Shown here piece after piece: positions 7,590 to 14,573 of a DNA stretch of 20,245 bases. A model generated the notes under the pieces. That model ran no database searches and was not told the DNA's origin. It saw only the letters and a program-made list of their open reading frames with translations. The stretch lies in assembly GCA_022451765.1 (NCBI GenBank), contig JAKUNY010000012.1, positions 1-20,245 of the forward strand, read 5' to 3'. The stretch's first letter is position 1. Each line of letters begins with the position of its first letter. Origin of the DNA: Candidatus Poseidoniaceae archaeon. GTDB lineage: Archaea > Thermoplasmatota > Poseidoniia > Poseidoniales > Poseidoniaceae. Position numbers and translations under genes: made by a program.

Positions 7590-7674
7590 TACAATCACCG
7601 ACGTTTTATGGAGAATATAGAATTTAATGATTAAAGAGAACTATTTAGATTAACAGAGCGCAGCGGTTTGATGT

Positions 7675-8049
7675 CTATAGACCGTTAACAAGACGAATGT
7701 TTTTACCTTTAACAATCTCGACTATGCCTATCCCTTCTTCCAGGGCCCGACGCTTTAGACTCGCATCCACTGTCAGGATTGGTAATTGCTGACCTCGTGA
7801 CAATTCAATCAAAGCATCATCCGTATGCATTGCTGGATGTTCAATCATTGTTGAGCGCTGTCTCAAAAGATTGAGCATGAGATTTTTATTTCGTGGGCGA
7901 TTTGTGTCGATTTCTTCAAGTTCCTCAAGGACCAAATCAATGAGAATGAAGTGAGGAGGTCCAATTATCTGCGATAGAGCTAGATCAATGTTGAATCCAC
8001 CATCGACGAGTGCGACCCAACCACATGCATCAATGAGCACGTCGCCCAA
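7675..8049 (-). CDS. PIN-domain nuclease-like protein (FCF1/rRNA-processing type)
   Basis: A single PIN domain of 124 residues. The conserved acidic residues of the metal site are visible: Asp7 in VLIDACG, Glu42/43 in LVLEELEEI, Asp77/78 in HTDDALIEL and Asp95 in LTVDASL. In many archaea a PIN protein of the COG1412 (FCF1/Utp24-like) type follows aIF2-gamma and eS6, as here, which points to rRNA processing rather than a VapC toxin; no antitoxin gene is adjacent. The TTG at 8049 is preferred because GAGGTGA (8054-8060) lies four bases upstream and overlaps the aIF2-gamma stop. An in-frame GTG at 8040 is the alternative. It is the last gene of the translation operon. Confidence 0.85.
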   Translation of the reverse strand: MGDVLIDACGWVALVDGGFNIDLALSQIIGPPHFILIDLVLEELEEIDTNRPRNKNLMLNLLRQRSTMIEHPAMHTDDALIELSRGQQLPILTVDASLKRRALEEGIGIVEIVKGKNIRLVNGL

Positions 8050-8058
8050 GCTTTCACC

Positions 8059-9297
8059 TCACTGTATGGTTCCATGACCGATGAGTCGCCATCGAGCACC
8101 AACTCGTCGTGAGAGCGAGACTCGCTGCCCCTGATCGGCACAGATAGGGAGTCGAAGGTGCAGCGTTGCTTTGCCGTTTTCTACGCCCTTAACAATACCA
8201 ACGGAGGTTGAAGTGGCAACGTTGACCATCAACATCTCGTTGTTTCGGAGGGGGTGTATTGTATTTGGTTGTCCATCATCACCTGCGACCATGTTCTTCA
8301 TGAGATTGATTTCGATGGAACACTCCGTACGGATTTCTGGTAGTTCACCTTCCTTGGCAAGAACTTGTCCAGAGAGATTGTCAGCAGTTGTAATCGATGG
8401 GTCGAGAAGTGTACCAAATCCACACAAACCTCCAGCTGTCATTTCGTCACGCTTTCCACCCCCACCTTGCATGCTGGTGATGGTTGTTTCAATGGGCTCC
8501 CAGTGTGATTTATTTCCATTTTCGATTTTTCGCCCTGGTCCAATGATGACTTTATCTCCTTCACGGAAGGTGCCTTCAACGATTGATCCACCGATAACTC
8601 CACCCATCAGTTTACTTGGCCTGGTACCTGGTCGATTAACGTCAAATGAACGAGCAATGTGCATGACTGCTCGTTCATCAGAATCCCGATTTGGTGTAGG
8701 AATGGTCTCTTCAATTGCCTGGATAAGAATATCGAGGTTGACATCATGATGGGCTGAAACAGGAATGATTGGCGCTTCTTTGGCGATTGTTCCATTGAGG
8801 AATGTTTTGATTTCGTTGTATGATTCCATCGCCCGCTCTCTTGAAACCAAATCAATCTTGTTTTGAACCACAACAATGTTCTTTATTCCAGCAATCTCGA
8901 GTGCCATTAGGTGTTCTCGTGTCTGTGGTTGAGGGCATGTTTCGTTAGCCGCTACCATTAACATTGCACCGTCCATAATCGATGCACCGGTAATCATGAT
9001 TGCCATCAGTGTCTCGTGACCAGGTGCGTCAACGAACGAAACAACCCGTTGGAGTTCGGATTCAACGTCTTTTTCACCTTCAGGATGGCGTCCGGTTGCG
9101 TAGTATTGCTCCGAACTCGTCTTGTAGAATGCTGTATCGGCATAACCAAGCTTGATTGAAATACCACGACGGCGTTCTTCGGAGTGTGTGTCCGTCCAAA
9201 CACCTGAGAGTGCTTGAGTAAGTGTTGTCTTACCATGGTCGACGTGACCAACTAAGCCAATGTTGACTTCGGGTTGGGATGGAAGCGTTCGTGCCAT
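8059..9297 (-). CDS. eif2g: Translation initiation factor 2 subunit gamma (aIF2-gamma)
   Basis: The GTPase subunit of aIF2 delivers initiator Met-tRNA to the small ribosomal subunit. The G motifs are intact: GHVDHGKT at 17-24, switch region RRGISIKLGYA at 43-53, DAPGHE at 90-95 and NKID at 146-149. Domains II and III follow, with VIRSFDVN-like ARSFDVNRPGT and the typical GGVIGGSI. The C-terminus GARWRLIGHGTI is also characteristic. At 412 residues it has normal length. One oddity is that the segment between switch 1 and DAPGHE (about 53-83), which in most archaeal homologues carries four zinc-binding cysteines, contains none here. The ATG has GGAGG about nine bases upstream. It lies 42 bases downstream of eS6 and 9 bases before the PIN gene, in one operon. 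Confidence 0.97.
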   Translation of the reverse strand: MARTLPSQPEVNIGLVGHVDHGKTTLTQALSGVWTDTHSEERRRGISIKLGYADTAFYKTSSEQYYATGRHPEGEKDVESELQRVVSFVDAPGHETLMAIMITGASIMDGAMLMVAANETCPQPQTREHLMALEIAGIKNIVVVQNKIDLVSRERAMESYNEIKTFLNGTIAKEAPIIPVSAHHDVNLDILIQAIEETIPTPNRDSDERAVMHIARSFDVNRPGTRPSKLMGGVIGGSIVEGTFREGDKVIIGPGRKIENGNKSHWEPIETTITSMQGGGGKRDEMTAGGLCGFGTLLDPSITTADNLSGQVLAKEGELPEIRTECSIEINLMKNMVAGDDGQPNTIHPLRNNEMLMVNVATSTSVGIVKGVENGKATLHLRLPICADQGQRVSLSRRVGARWRLIGHGTIQ

Positions 9298-9339
9298 GCT
9301 TCCATTCCTCCTCGTTCACCGATTCAACCCTCTCGGGTT

Positions 9340-9855
9340 TCACTCCGCTGCAGCTTCTTCCTCACCGAGCAATTTGTCGAGGCCGATGTTTCCGGCGTCA
9401 ACAACTTTGAGATTGATTTGACGTGTATCCTGCGTGACAGTGTTTCCTCGGAACACTCGTCGCTTACGCATGCCCTCTGGCTTGTACCGGAATCGCTTCT
9501 TTTCGCCCTTCTTTGTCTTTGAGACAAGGCTGTGACCTTTGAAACCGGTCGATGCGGTGACAAGGATTGCTTGACGAGAACCACCATCAAGGTCTCGACG
9601 CATTGGTGTTCCTGTCTTATCCGATCCGCCTGTGATTTCAAGTTTGTAACCAGTCAAGGTCGATTCGCCTTCACCGACAAAGATACCGTCGATAACATCG
9701 CCGATTTTCTTACCGAGCAGTTGAGCATGGTTGTTTCCGGAAATAACCGTCTTGTAGGAGGGGGAATATGTCTTCTCCTTGCCGTTCTTGGTGGTACGGG
9801 TCAACTTGGTTGTGGCATCATTGACCACTGCAACAAACGAATTTCCATCAGCCAT
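9340..9855 (-). CDS. rps6e: Small-subunit ribosomal protein eS6
   Basis: Archaeal/eukaryotic ribosomal protein eS6 of the 30S subunit. Diagnostic stretches are YKLEITGGSDKTGTPMRRDL near the middle and KRFRYKPEGMRKRRVFRGNT, followed by QINLKVV. Length is 171 residues, slightly longer than typical archaeal eS6 proteins, with an acidic alanine-rich tail. The ATG at 9855 is chosen because GAGGA at 9862-9866 precedes it; an upstream TTG at 9873 would add six unsupported residues and remove the leader. A TATA-like box lies at 9892-9899, so this gene heads the eS6 > aIF2-gamma > PIN operon, an order seen in many archaea. Confidence 0.95.
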   Translation of the reverse strand: MADGNSFVAVVNDATTKLTRTTKNGKEKTYSPSYKTVISGNNHAQLLGKKIGDVIDGIFVGEGESTLTGYKLEITGGSDKTGTPMRRDLDGGSRQAILVTASTGFKGHSLVSKTKKGEKKRFRYKPEGMRKRRVFRGNTVTQDTRQINLKVVDAGNIGLDKLLGEEEAAAE

Positions 9856-9891
9856 GGTGCATTCCTCTAGCAACTTAGCGACAAACGACCC

Positions 9892-9899
9892 CTATTTAG
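9892..9899 (-). promoter_or_regulatory. TATA-like box of the eS6 operon
   Basis: Read on the minus strand this is CTAAATAG. Its centre predicts a start of transcription near 9869, giving a leader of about 14 bases that just includes the GAGGA ribosome binding site at 9862-9866. It sits in the 67-base gap after the cdc6 stop, so the translation operon need not depend on the upstream operon. Confidence 0.5.
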
Positions 9900-9922
9900 C
9901 CTCACCGCATGCTATTTGTTCA

Positions 9923-11107
9923 TCAGCGTTTTAGTTTCCTTGCGACTCGTCCTTCAATTCGAGATGCAACATCCATCGGTAAAGCATGTGGCATTGAGAT
10001 GTGCGTCGTCCGGCCACGGCCTTCTCCAACCGTATCCACGCGGGTTGCAATAATGTTCAGACCCTCGATGTGTTTCAGGAATTTCCAAACGGTTGTATGG
10101 CTGCGAGGTTTGACTTCATACTCCTCGCAGATAACGGCATAAATCGACTCAACATCCTTACTCGTCATAAATTCAGATTTTCGTAGCCTTCGACAAATAC
10201 CGAGAAGGACCAACATCGAATGGCCCGACAACTCGTCAAGAACGTCTTCCGGCATTACTTGAGGGACATCCCTCGCCTTGGTCTGGACATGCTCAGGTAG
10301 GATGCTCTTTTGGCCATCGGATTCAGCATGTTCAACCGCAGCTCCAAGCAATTCAATCACCTGCCGAGCATCGCCCGACGGAGCGGCAGATGTTGCGATA
10401 AGTTTCAGAATTTCTCCATCCCAAGACCTTGGGTTTAGAGCAGCATCTGCGCGTTGATGAGCGATGGCAAGAAGTCCTTTCATGTCGTATGGGGGGACGG
10501 GGATGTGATTGGTGTGTCCAAACCGAGAAATAACTGCGTTTTCAAGAACGTCGAGCACTTGTTCTTGGCTGATGAGGATAAGTGAAAGTGTCCCACTACC
10601 GTCCTGATCTTCATCAATACGCAGTAGCTGGTAGATGAGATCGTTTCCAGACTTCCTCAAGAGGTGATCGACTTCGTCCAAAACGATGATCAGATGGCGA
10701 CCATTGTTTCTCAATAATTTTCTGAGACTGCTCAACAATTCTCCCATTGAAAGACCGCGGTCAGGATGACCGGGGTCCAAGGATTGAACAATGCGTTGTG
10801 CAACTCGAACATTGGTTGTGGCATTTCGACAATTGATGTGAACGCTCATCAGAGGGCGCTTGTTTCTCAAATGATGCTTTATATCACGACAAAAGGTACG
10901 AGCAAGTAGGGTTTTCCCACTTCCGACAGGCCCGGTTATGACAACGTTCGCACTCCCATTTGGATGGGCGATGGAATGAAATTTTCCAGCCAGTGTTTCT
11001 TGAATTGTTTCTCGACCAACCATGACTTCCGGAATGTAATCAAAGTCCAGAGGGTCTGGGTTCAAGAGGATAAATCCTGAACCGATTCGGTCGAGATAGT
11101 CACTCAT
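9923..11107 (-). CDS. cdc6: Orc1/Cdc6 family replication initiator
   Basis: Archaeal Orc1/Cdc6 recognises replication origins and loads the MCM helicase. The AAA+ core has PEVMVGRE, Walker A GPVGSGKT at about 59-66, Walker B LIIVLDEVDHLL with Asp144-Glu145, sensor 1 SLILISQ, an arginine region ISRFG and sensor 2 SGDARQVIEL. The last ~90 residues are a winged helix (SHTTVWKFLKHIEGLNII with a Gly-Arg-rich wing) that binds origin DNA. I prefer the ATG at 11107, which matches where family members begin; a GTG at 11143 would add 12 residues. Neither has a strong ribosome binding site. It follows dph2 closely, so it may belong to the GcvH-like > hpt > dph2 operon. Origins often lie near such genes, but I see no clear origin recognition boxes beside it. 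Confidence 0.94.
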   Translation of the reverse strand: MSDYLDRIGSGFILLNPDPLDFDYIPEVMVGRETIQETLAGKFHSIAHPNGSANVVITGPVGSGKTLLARTFCRDIKHHLRNKRPLMSVHINCRNATTNVRVAQRIVQSLDPGHPDRGLSMGELLSSLRKLLRNNGRHLIIVLDEVDHLLRKSGNDLIYQLLRIDEDQDGSGTLSLILISQEQVLDVLENAVISRFGHTNHIPVPPYDMKGLLAIAHQRADAALNPRSWDGEILKLIATSAAPSGDARQVIELLGAAVEHAESDGQKSILPEHVQTKARDVPQVMPEDVLDELSGHSMLVLLGICRRLRKSEFMTSKDVESIYAVICEEYEVKPRSHTTVWKFLKHIEGLNIIATRVDTVGEGRGRTTHISMPHALPMDVASRIEGRVARKLKR

Positions 11108-11144
11108 GCTGGTTGCATCTTGGTGCCAACCGTTCTTGAACACT

Positions 11145-11160
11145 CGCTCGTTCTCGAGCG
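11145..11160. other. Short hairpin between dph2 and cdc6
   Basis: CGCTCG-TTCT-CGAGCG forms a perfect six-base-pair stem with a four-base loop in the gap between the two genes. On the minus strand a run of five T precedes it. It could be an RNA processing or attenuation signal, or chance; it is not a typical archaeal T-tract terminator. Confidence 0.3.
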
Positions 11161-11175
11161 AAAAAGATTCAAAGT

Positions 11176-12282
11176 TCAGGGAATTTCATCAAATTGATAT
11201 CCAAGTTCCCATTTCTTTTCTCCAAGGGCAACTTCAAGCTCGAACGGAGTGAGAAGGGGCTTGGCATACTTGACCGCATCATCGATCGCAATACGAGGAC
11301 AGGCGGTGTTAACGAACGCATCAACCGGATAGAAATCGATTAATTCAGGACCTACGTGTTCGAGAGCGAGAAGATAACCTTTCTTGCCGTGTTTCTCAAG
11401 CAAACGCTTCATTCGTAAAGCGAGCGTTCTTCGCATCTGTCCCGGTTTTTCCCCGATGAGAATTCCAAACCTTTGTGCGTCCATCGAGGACATAATCAAA
11501 CCGAATCGTTGACGCAGAATGCGCTCGATTCGCTCAAATGACATCTCGATTGCATCACCGGAATAAGGGTCGAGCATGGCGAGCGGCTTTCCTGTATGGA
11601 GTACCAAGCCAATCGGATGAAAATCACCACTTCCAAGGAAGAGATAATGCCCAATGGTGTCATCATCGCCAGAATAATTGCAGCCGAGCACTTGCCCAGG
11701 GAATGTGAGGCGTGCCCCGCCCATCGGAATTGTGACGTCGAAACCAGCTTGTTCCAAACGGTCATGGAATTCGGGGAGAAGGTGCAAGTGCTGAATACTT
11801 CCAACCAATCCCAATTTTGTGTCTTTTAGTGGTGTCATTCGCCCGACGGCGTCCATAAATCGTTCTTGCGCTTCTTTCTCGGTCATCTCGTTCGTAGTCT
11901 GTTCAGCCATTCGTTTCTTTGCAATCTGCAGGTGCGCATTGAGCATCGGAAGTACAGGCGCAAGTTCAGGATCGCCATCATAAGTGACATCAATAAATTG
12001 AGTAGGCATTCCGGAATCGATGTTCATTTGTGAATGGCCCATGTGTGCAACCAACTCAACTCCCATCATCTTCATCTTATCATGGACGAGATCACATGCA
12101 CCGTAACAGGGGTCAGCTGCAAGGACAACTTTCGCACCAGATCCCGACTCGATTTGATCCATCATCTCCAATGCCTGCATCTTCAAACCCTCTGGAACTT
12201 GAAGGGCTACGAGCCGGTTGTCGTTCTTTTGAATGCGTTCTATGAGTTCCTCAAGTTGGAAGTCGTGCCTATCTAAATCCAT
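11176..12282 (-). CDS. dph2: Diphthamide biosynthesis protein Dph2 (ACP-histidine synthase)
   Basis: This iron-sulfur enzyme transfers the 3-amino-3-carboxypropyl group of S-adenosylmethionine to a histidine of translation factor EF-2, the first step of diphthamide synthesis. The three cluster-binding cysteines of the archaeal enzyme are recognisable: Cys59 in ADPCYGACD, Cys201 in LGCNYSG and Cys328 in VNTACPRIAID. VPEGL near 30 is also typical. The gap between the first and second cysteine is about 40 residues longer than in the Pyrococcus enzyme because of a charged helical insert near 120-155. The ATG at 12282 lies four bases after GAGGTGA (12287-12293) and overlaps the upstream stop by one base (TGATG), so it is coupled to the phosphoribosyltransferase gene. 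The first codon TTG at 12285 is too close to the ribosome binding site. Confidence 0.94.
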   Translation of the reverse strand: MDLDRHDFQLEELIERIQKNDNRLVALQVPEGLKMQALEMMDQIESGSGAKVVLAADPCYGACDLVHDKMKMMGVELVAHMGHSQMNIDSGMPTQFIDVTYDGDPELAPVLPMLNAHLQIAKKRMAEQTTNEMTEKEAQERFMDAVGRMTPLKDTKLGLVGSIQHLHLLPEFHDRLEQAGFDVTIPMGGARLTFPGQVLGCNYSGDDDTIGHYLFLGSGDFHPIGLVLHTGKPLAMLDPYSGDAIEMSFERIERILRQRFGLIMSSMDAQRFGILIGEKPGQMRRTLALRMKRLLEKHGKKGYLLALEHVGPELIDFYPVDAFVNTACPRIAIDDAVKYAKPLLTPFELEVALGEKKWELGYQFDEIP

Positions 12283-12863
12283 CAAATCACCTCATCGAGA
12301 AGGACAACTTTCCCTTCATCCATTTCAAGTCGAACAATGGATGAGATTTTAATGTGAGGATACTTTTTTTGCAACTTCTGAAGTCCTGGGCCTTTTTCGA
12401 CAACAACAATCACAGATTGGATGTCTGCACCAATCGCTTCAACGCCTTGGATAATCGCATCAAGCGTCCCCCCGGTGGACAACACGTCATCGACAATGAG
12501 CACACGCTCGTTTTCTTTGATGTCATTGAGGTACATTGTCCCCTTGGAGTAGCCAGTGGATTGGTCGATTGCAACTTCCCCCTCAAGTCCATACGAGCGT
12601 TTTCGAACGACGACTTGAGGACGATTGTTTCTCATTGAAAGAGGGCTGGTAAGTGGAAGCCCCATCGCCTCAATACCAACGATAAGGTCGATTGATTGCC
12701 ATTCAACAGATGTTTCAATGATTTCTACGACAGCAGTGAGAACAGAAGGATTGAGGCGAGGAACTCCATCGGTTAACGGATGAATGAAGTAAGGATACTC
12801 TCCTTTCCAAATAATCGGAGCGGCGAGGAGTGACTCCTTCAACCGGTGCAATGATTCGGACAT
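12282..12863 (-). CDS. hpt: Purine (hypoxanthine/adenine-type) phosphoribosyltransferase
   Basis: A type I phosphoribosyltransferase that makes purine nucleotides from free bases and PRPP. The PRPP-binding motif VLIVDDVLSTGGT is at 121-133. An upstream IVGIEAMGLPLTSPLS stretch (61-76) and RKRSYGLEGE (88-97) are typical of the archaeal HGPRTase/APRT-like group. At 193 residues the length fits. Base specificity cannot be read from the sequence; hypoxanthine/guanine is my first guess and adenine is the alternative. It begins 16 bases after the GcvH-like gene and its stop overlaps the dph2 start. The ribosome binding site before its ATG is weak, so it probably relies on read-through from the preceding gene. 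Confidence 0.88.
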   Translation of the reverse strand: MSESLHRLKESLLAAPIIWKGEYPYFIHPLTDGVPRLNPSVLTAVVEIIETSVEWQSIDLIVGIEAMGLPLTSPLSMRNNRPQVVVRKRSYGLEGEVAIDQSTGYSKGTMYLNDIKENERVLIVDDVLSTGGTLDAIIQGVEAIGADIQSVIVVVEKGPGLQKLQKKYPHIKISSIVRLEMDEGKVVLLDEVI

Positions 12864-12879
12864 GTTTCCACTTCATTGC

Positions 12880-13284
12880 TTAGAGTTCGGAGAGGTACTC
12901 GACATATTCATCGGGTTCCAGGAGATTTTCCATGTCGAATTGGAACGGTTGTAGAACCAGAATCCAGCCCAAATCGTATGCGGATTCATTGACGAGATCA
13001 GGATTGATTTCAACCTCTCCGTTCACTTCTGTTATTGTTCCAGAGAAAGGTGCAGTGAAGGCAATCTTTTCGTCAGCAGTCCAGAGCGAAAACATGTCTT
13101 GCCCTTCATCAACAACGGTTTCTGCTTGTGGGAGAATGACACGGAGCACTTCTCCGATTTCAACGCCCATAAATTCGCTGATCACGACCATGATCTTCTC
13201 ATCATCTTTTTCCTGATACCACAGGTGGTCAATCGAGTACTTCCGGTTGTGTGCGATATTAAATTCAACGACTTCTTCGTCCAA
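12880..13284 (-). CDS. GcvH-like protein lacking the canonical lipoyl lysine
   Basis: The 134-residue protein has the fold pattern of glycine cleavage H protein: HLWYQE near the start, IGEVLRVILPQAETVVDEG (43-61), the turn APFSGTITEVN (78-88), then NPDLVNESAYDLGWILVL (94-111) and a C-terminal acidic helix. In H proteins the lipoylated lysine lies seven residues before the AP of APxSG; here that position is Asp71, and the nearest lysine is Lys73. Lipoylation is therefore doubtful. No other glycine cleavage gene is in the window. The TTG at 13284 has AGGTGA at 13291-13296. It heads a likely operon with hpt and dph2. It may be a carrier or scaffold with a changed role; the fold call is firm, the function open. 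Confidence 0.8.
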   Translation of the reverse strand: MDEEVVEFNIAHNRKYSIDHLWYQEKDDEKIMVVISEFMGVEIGEVLRVILPQAETVVDEGQDMFSLWTADEKIAFTAPFSGTITEVNGEVEINPDLVNESAYDLGWILVLQPFQFDMENLLEPDEYVEYLSEL

Positions 13285-13403
13285 GTCATGTCACCTATAC
13301 GCGGCTCAAACATCTCCTATATGAATCATCGCTAACGTTACAGTGATATGGCCATAGCACATCCATTAAGTGAGAGCCTTTCCTAGACGTATTTGGTGAG
13401 CGT
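13285..13403. promoter_or_regulatory. Divergent promoter region, GcvH-like operon / acyl-CoA dehydrogenase
   Basis: On the minus strand CATATAGG (13316-13323) is a TATA-like box placing transcription start near 13295, just before the AGGTGA of the GcvH-like gene. A TAACGTTA palindrome (13333-13340) lies between the divergent genes. Towards the dehydrogenase, TTAAG near 13366 is only a weak TATA candidate, while GGTGAG (13395-13400) is a good ribosome binding site for the ATG at 13404. Confidence 0.45.
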
Positions 13404-14573
13404 ATGGACTTCAAAGCAACCGATGAACAAGACATGATTCGAGAGATGGTTCGCGACTTCGCTGAAACGGTTCTCGCACCGACTGTAGAGCATCGGGATA
13501 AGACGCAGACACCGCCTTCTGAAGAGTGGCAACAGTTTCTCGAGTTGGGTTTGCAAGGCGTGACCGTTCCAGAAAAATACGGAGGCATGCCGGTGGATGA
13601 CATATCGGAATCAATCATCGTTGAGGAATTGGCTCGCGTCGATCCTTCTTTCTCCGTCATGTTTTGTGTCCATGTGGGGCTCTGTACAAAGACAATTGCT
13701 CTCCACGGGGATGATTATCAGAAACAACCCAAACTTCCTCGCCTCGCAAATGGGGATGTAGGGGCATACTCACTTTCAGAGGCAGGAGCCGGAACGGATG
13801 CTGCCGCCATGTCCTGCAAAGCAAAGCTCTCCGAAGATGGAACACATTATGTCCTCAACGGCGAGAAGATGTGGGTTACCAACGGCGCCCAAGCAGAAAT
13901 CATCGTGTTGTTCGCTAAGGATGTCGACCACCCCGATTACGGCATCAAAAGACACGGAGGAACTACAGCATTCATCATCGATTCGTCCTTTGAAGGATTT
14001 TCAGTCGGTAAGAAAGAAGACAAGCTTGGTATTCGCTCATCCGATACATGCACGCTTGTTTTGGAAAACTGCAAAGTTCCCGTTGAAAACATCATCAAAG
14101 GAGCAGGCAATGGCTTTCCAATCGCAATGAATGCGCTCGACAATTCTCGTATCGGCATCGCTGCGCAAGCACTCGGGATCGCTCAAGGAGCCTACGAAGC
14201 CTCGCTGAAATATGCACACGAGCGTGAAGCGTTTGGAAAACCGATTGCGCATCATCAAATGATTATGGGGATTCTCGCAGACATGGCAACCAGGATTGAT
14301 GCCTCTCGGCATCTGGTCTACAAGGCCTCTTGGACAAAGCAACAACATTACGAACACGATGGTCCACGACACACAAAGGAAGCGAGCATGGCAAAACTGT
14401 ACGCTGGTGATACCGCAATGTGGGTTTCAGAGCGTGCAATACAAGTCCATGGCGGCTACGGATTCACCAAGGAATTCCCTGTTGAACGTTTCTTCCGAGA
14501 CGCAAAGATTACACAAATCTACGAAGGTACACAAGAAGTTCAGCGCATCGTTGTTGCTCGAAGCCTTCTATAG
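13404..14573 (+). CDS. Acyl-CoA dehydrogenase
   Basis: FAD enzyme that oxidises an acyl-CoA to the 2-enoyl-CoA, passing electrons to electron-transfer flavoprotein. Both family signatures are present: AYSLSEAGAGTDAAAMSCKA at 121-140 and QVHGGYGFTKEFPVERFFRD near 350-370. The catalytic base is probably Glu374 in IYEGTQEVQ, the position used by short- and medium-chain enzymes. At 389 residues the length is standard, and the sequence is closest in look to short-chain (butyryl-CoA type) members; isovaleryl- or glutaryl-type substrates cannot be excluded. GGTGAG at 13395-13400 precedes the ATG. It is a single-gene unit with no ETF or other beta-oxidation genes nearby. Its 3' end overlaps the convergent EF-hand gene by six bases. 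Probably of bacterial origin, by general knowledge of the family in archaea. Confidence 0.94.
   Translation: MDFKATDEQDMIREMVRDFAETVLAPTVEHRDKTQTPPSEEWQQFLELGLQGVTVPEKYGGMPVDDISESIIVEELARVDPSFSVMFCVHVGLCTKTIALHGDDYQKQPKLPRLANGDVGAYSLSEAGAGTDAAAMSCKAKLSEDGTHYVLNGEKMWVTNGAQAEIIVLFAKDVDHPDYGIKRHGGTTAFIIDSSFEGFSVGKKEDKLGIRSSDTCTLVLENCKVPVENIIKGAGNGFPIAMNALDNSRIGIAAQALGIAQGAYEASLKYAHEREAFGKPIAHHQMIMGILADMATRIDASRHLVYKASWTKQQHYEHDGPRHTKEASMAKLYAGDTAMWVSERAIQVHGGYGFTKEFPVERFFRDAKITQIYEGTQEVQRIVVARSLL

Noticed and set aside
7675..8049. VapC toxin of a toxin-antitoxin pair
   Set aside because: No antitoxin gene adjoins it, and the eS6/aIF2-gamma context is that of the rRNA-processing PIN proteins.
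8171..8749. 192-residue plus-strand frame opposite aIF2-gamma
   Set aside because: No family resemblance, and the sense gene is complete and conserved.
9532..9870. 112-residue open frame on the plus strand opposite eS6
   Set aside because: It is a shadow of the eS6 gene, has no ribosome binding site or recognisable domain, and its composition follows the opposite strand's codons.
9856..9873. TTG at 9873 as the start of eS6
   Set aside because: It would add six residues unlike any eS6 start, and it lies upstream of the ribosome binding site that serves the ATG at 9855.
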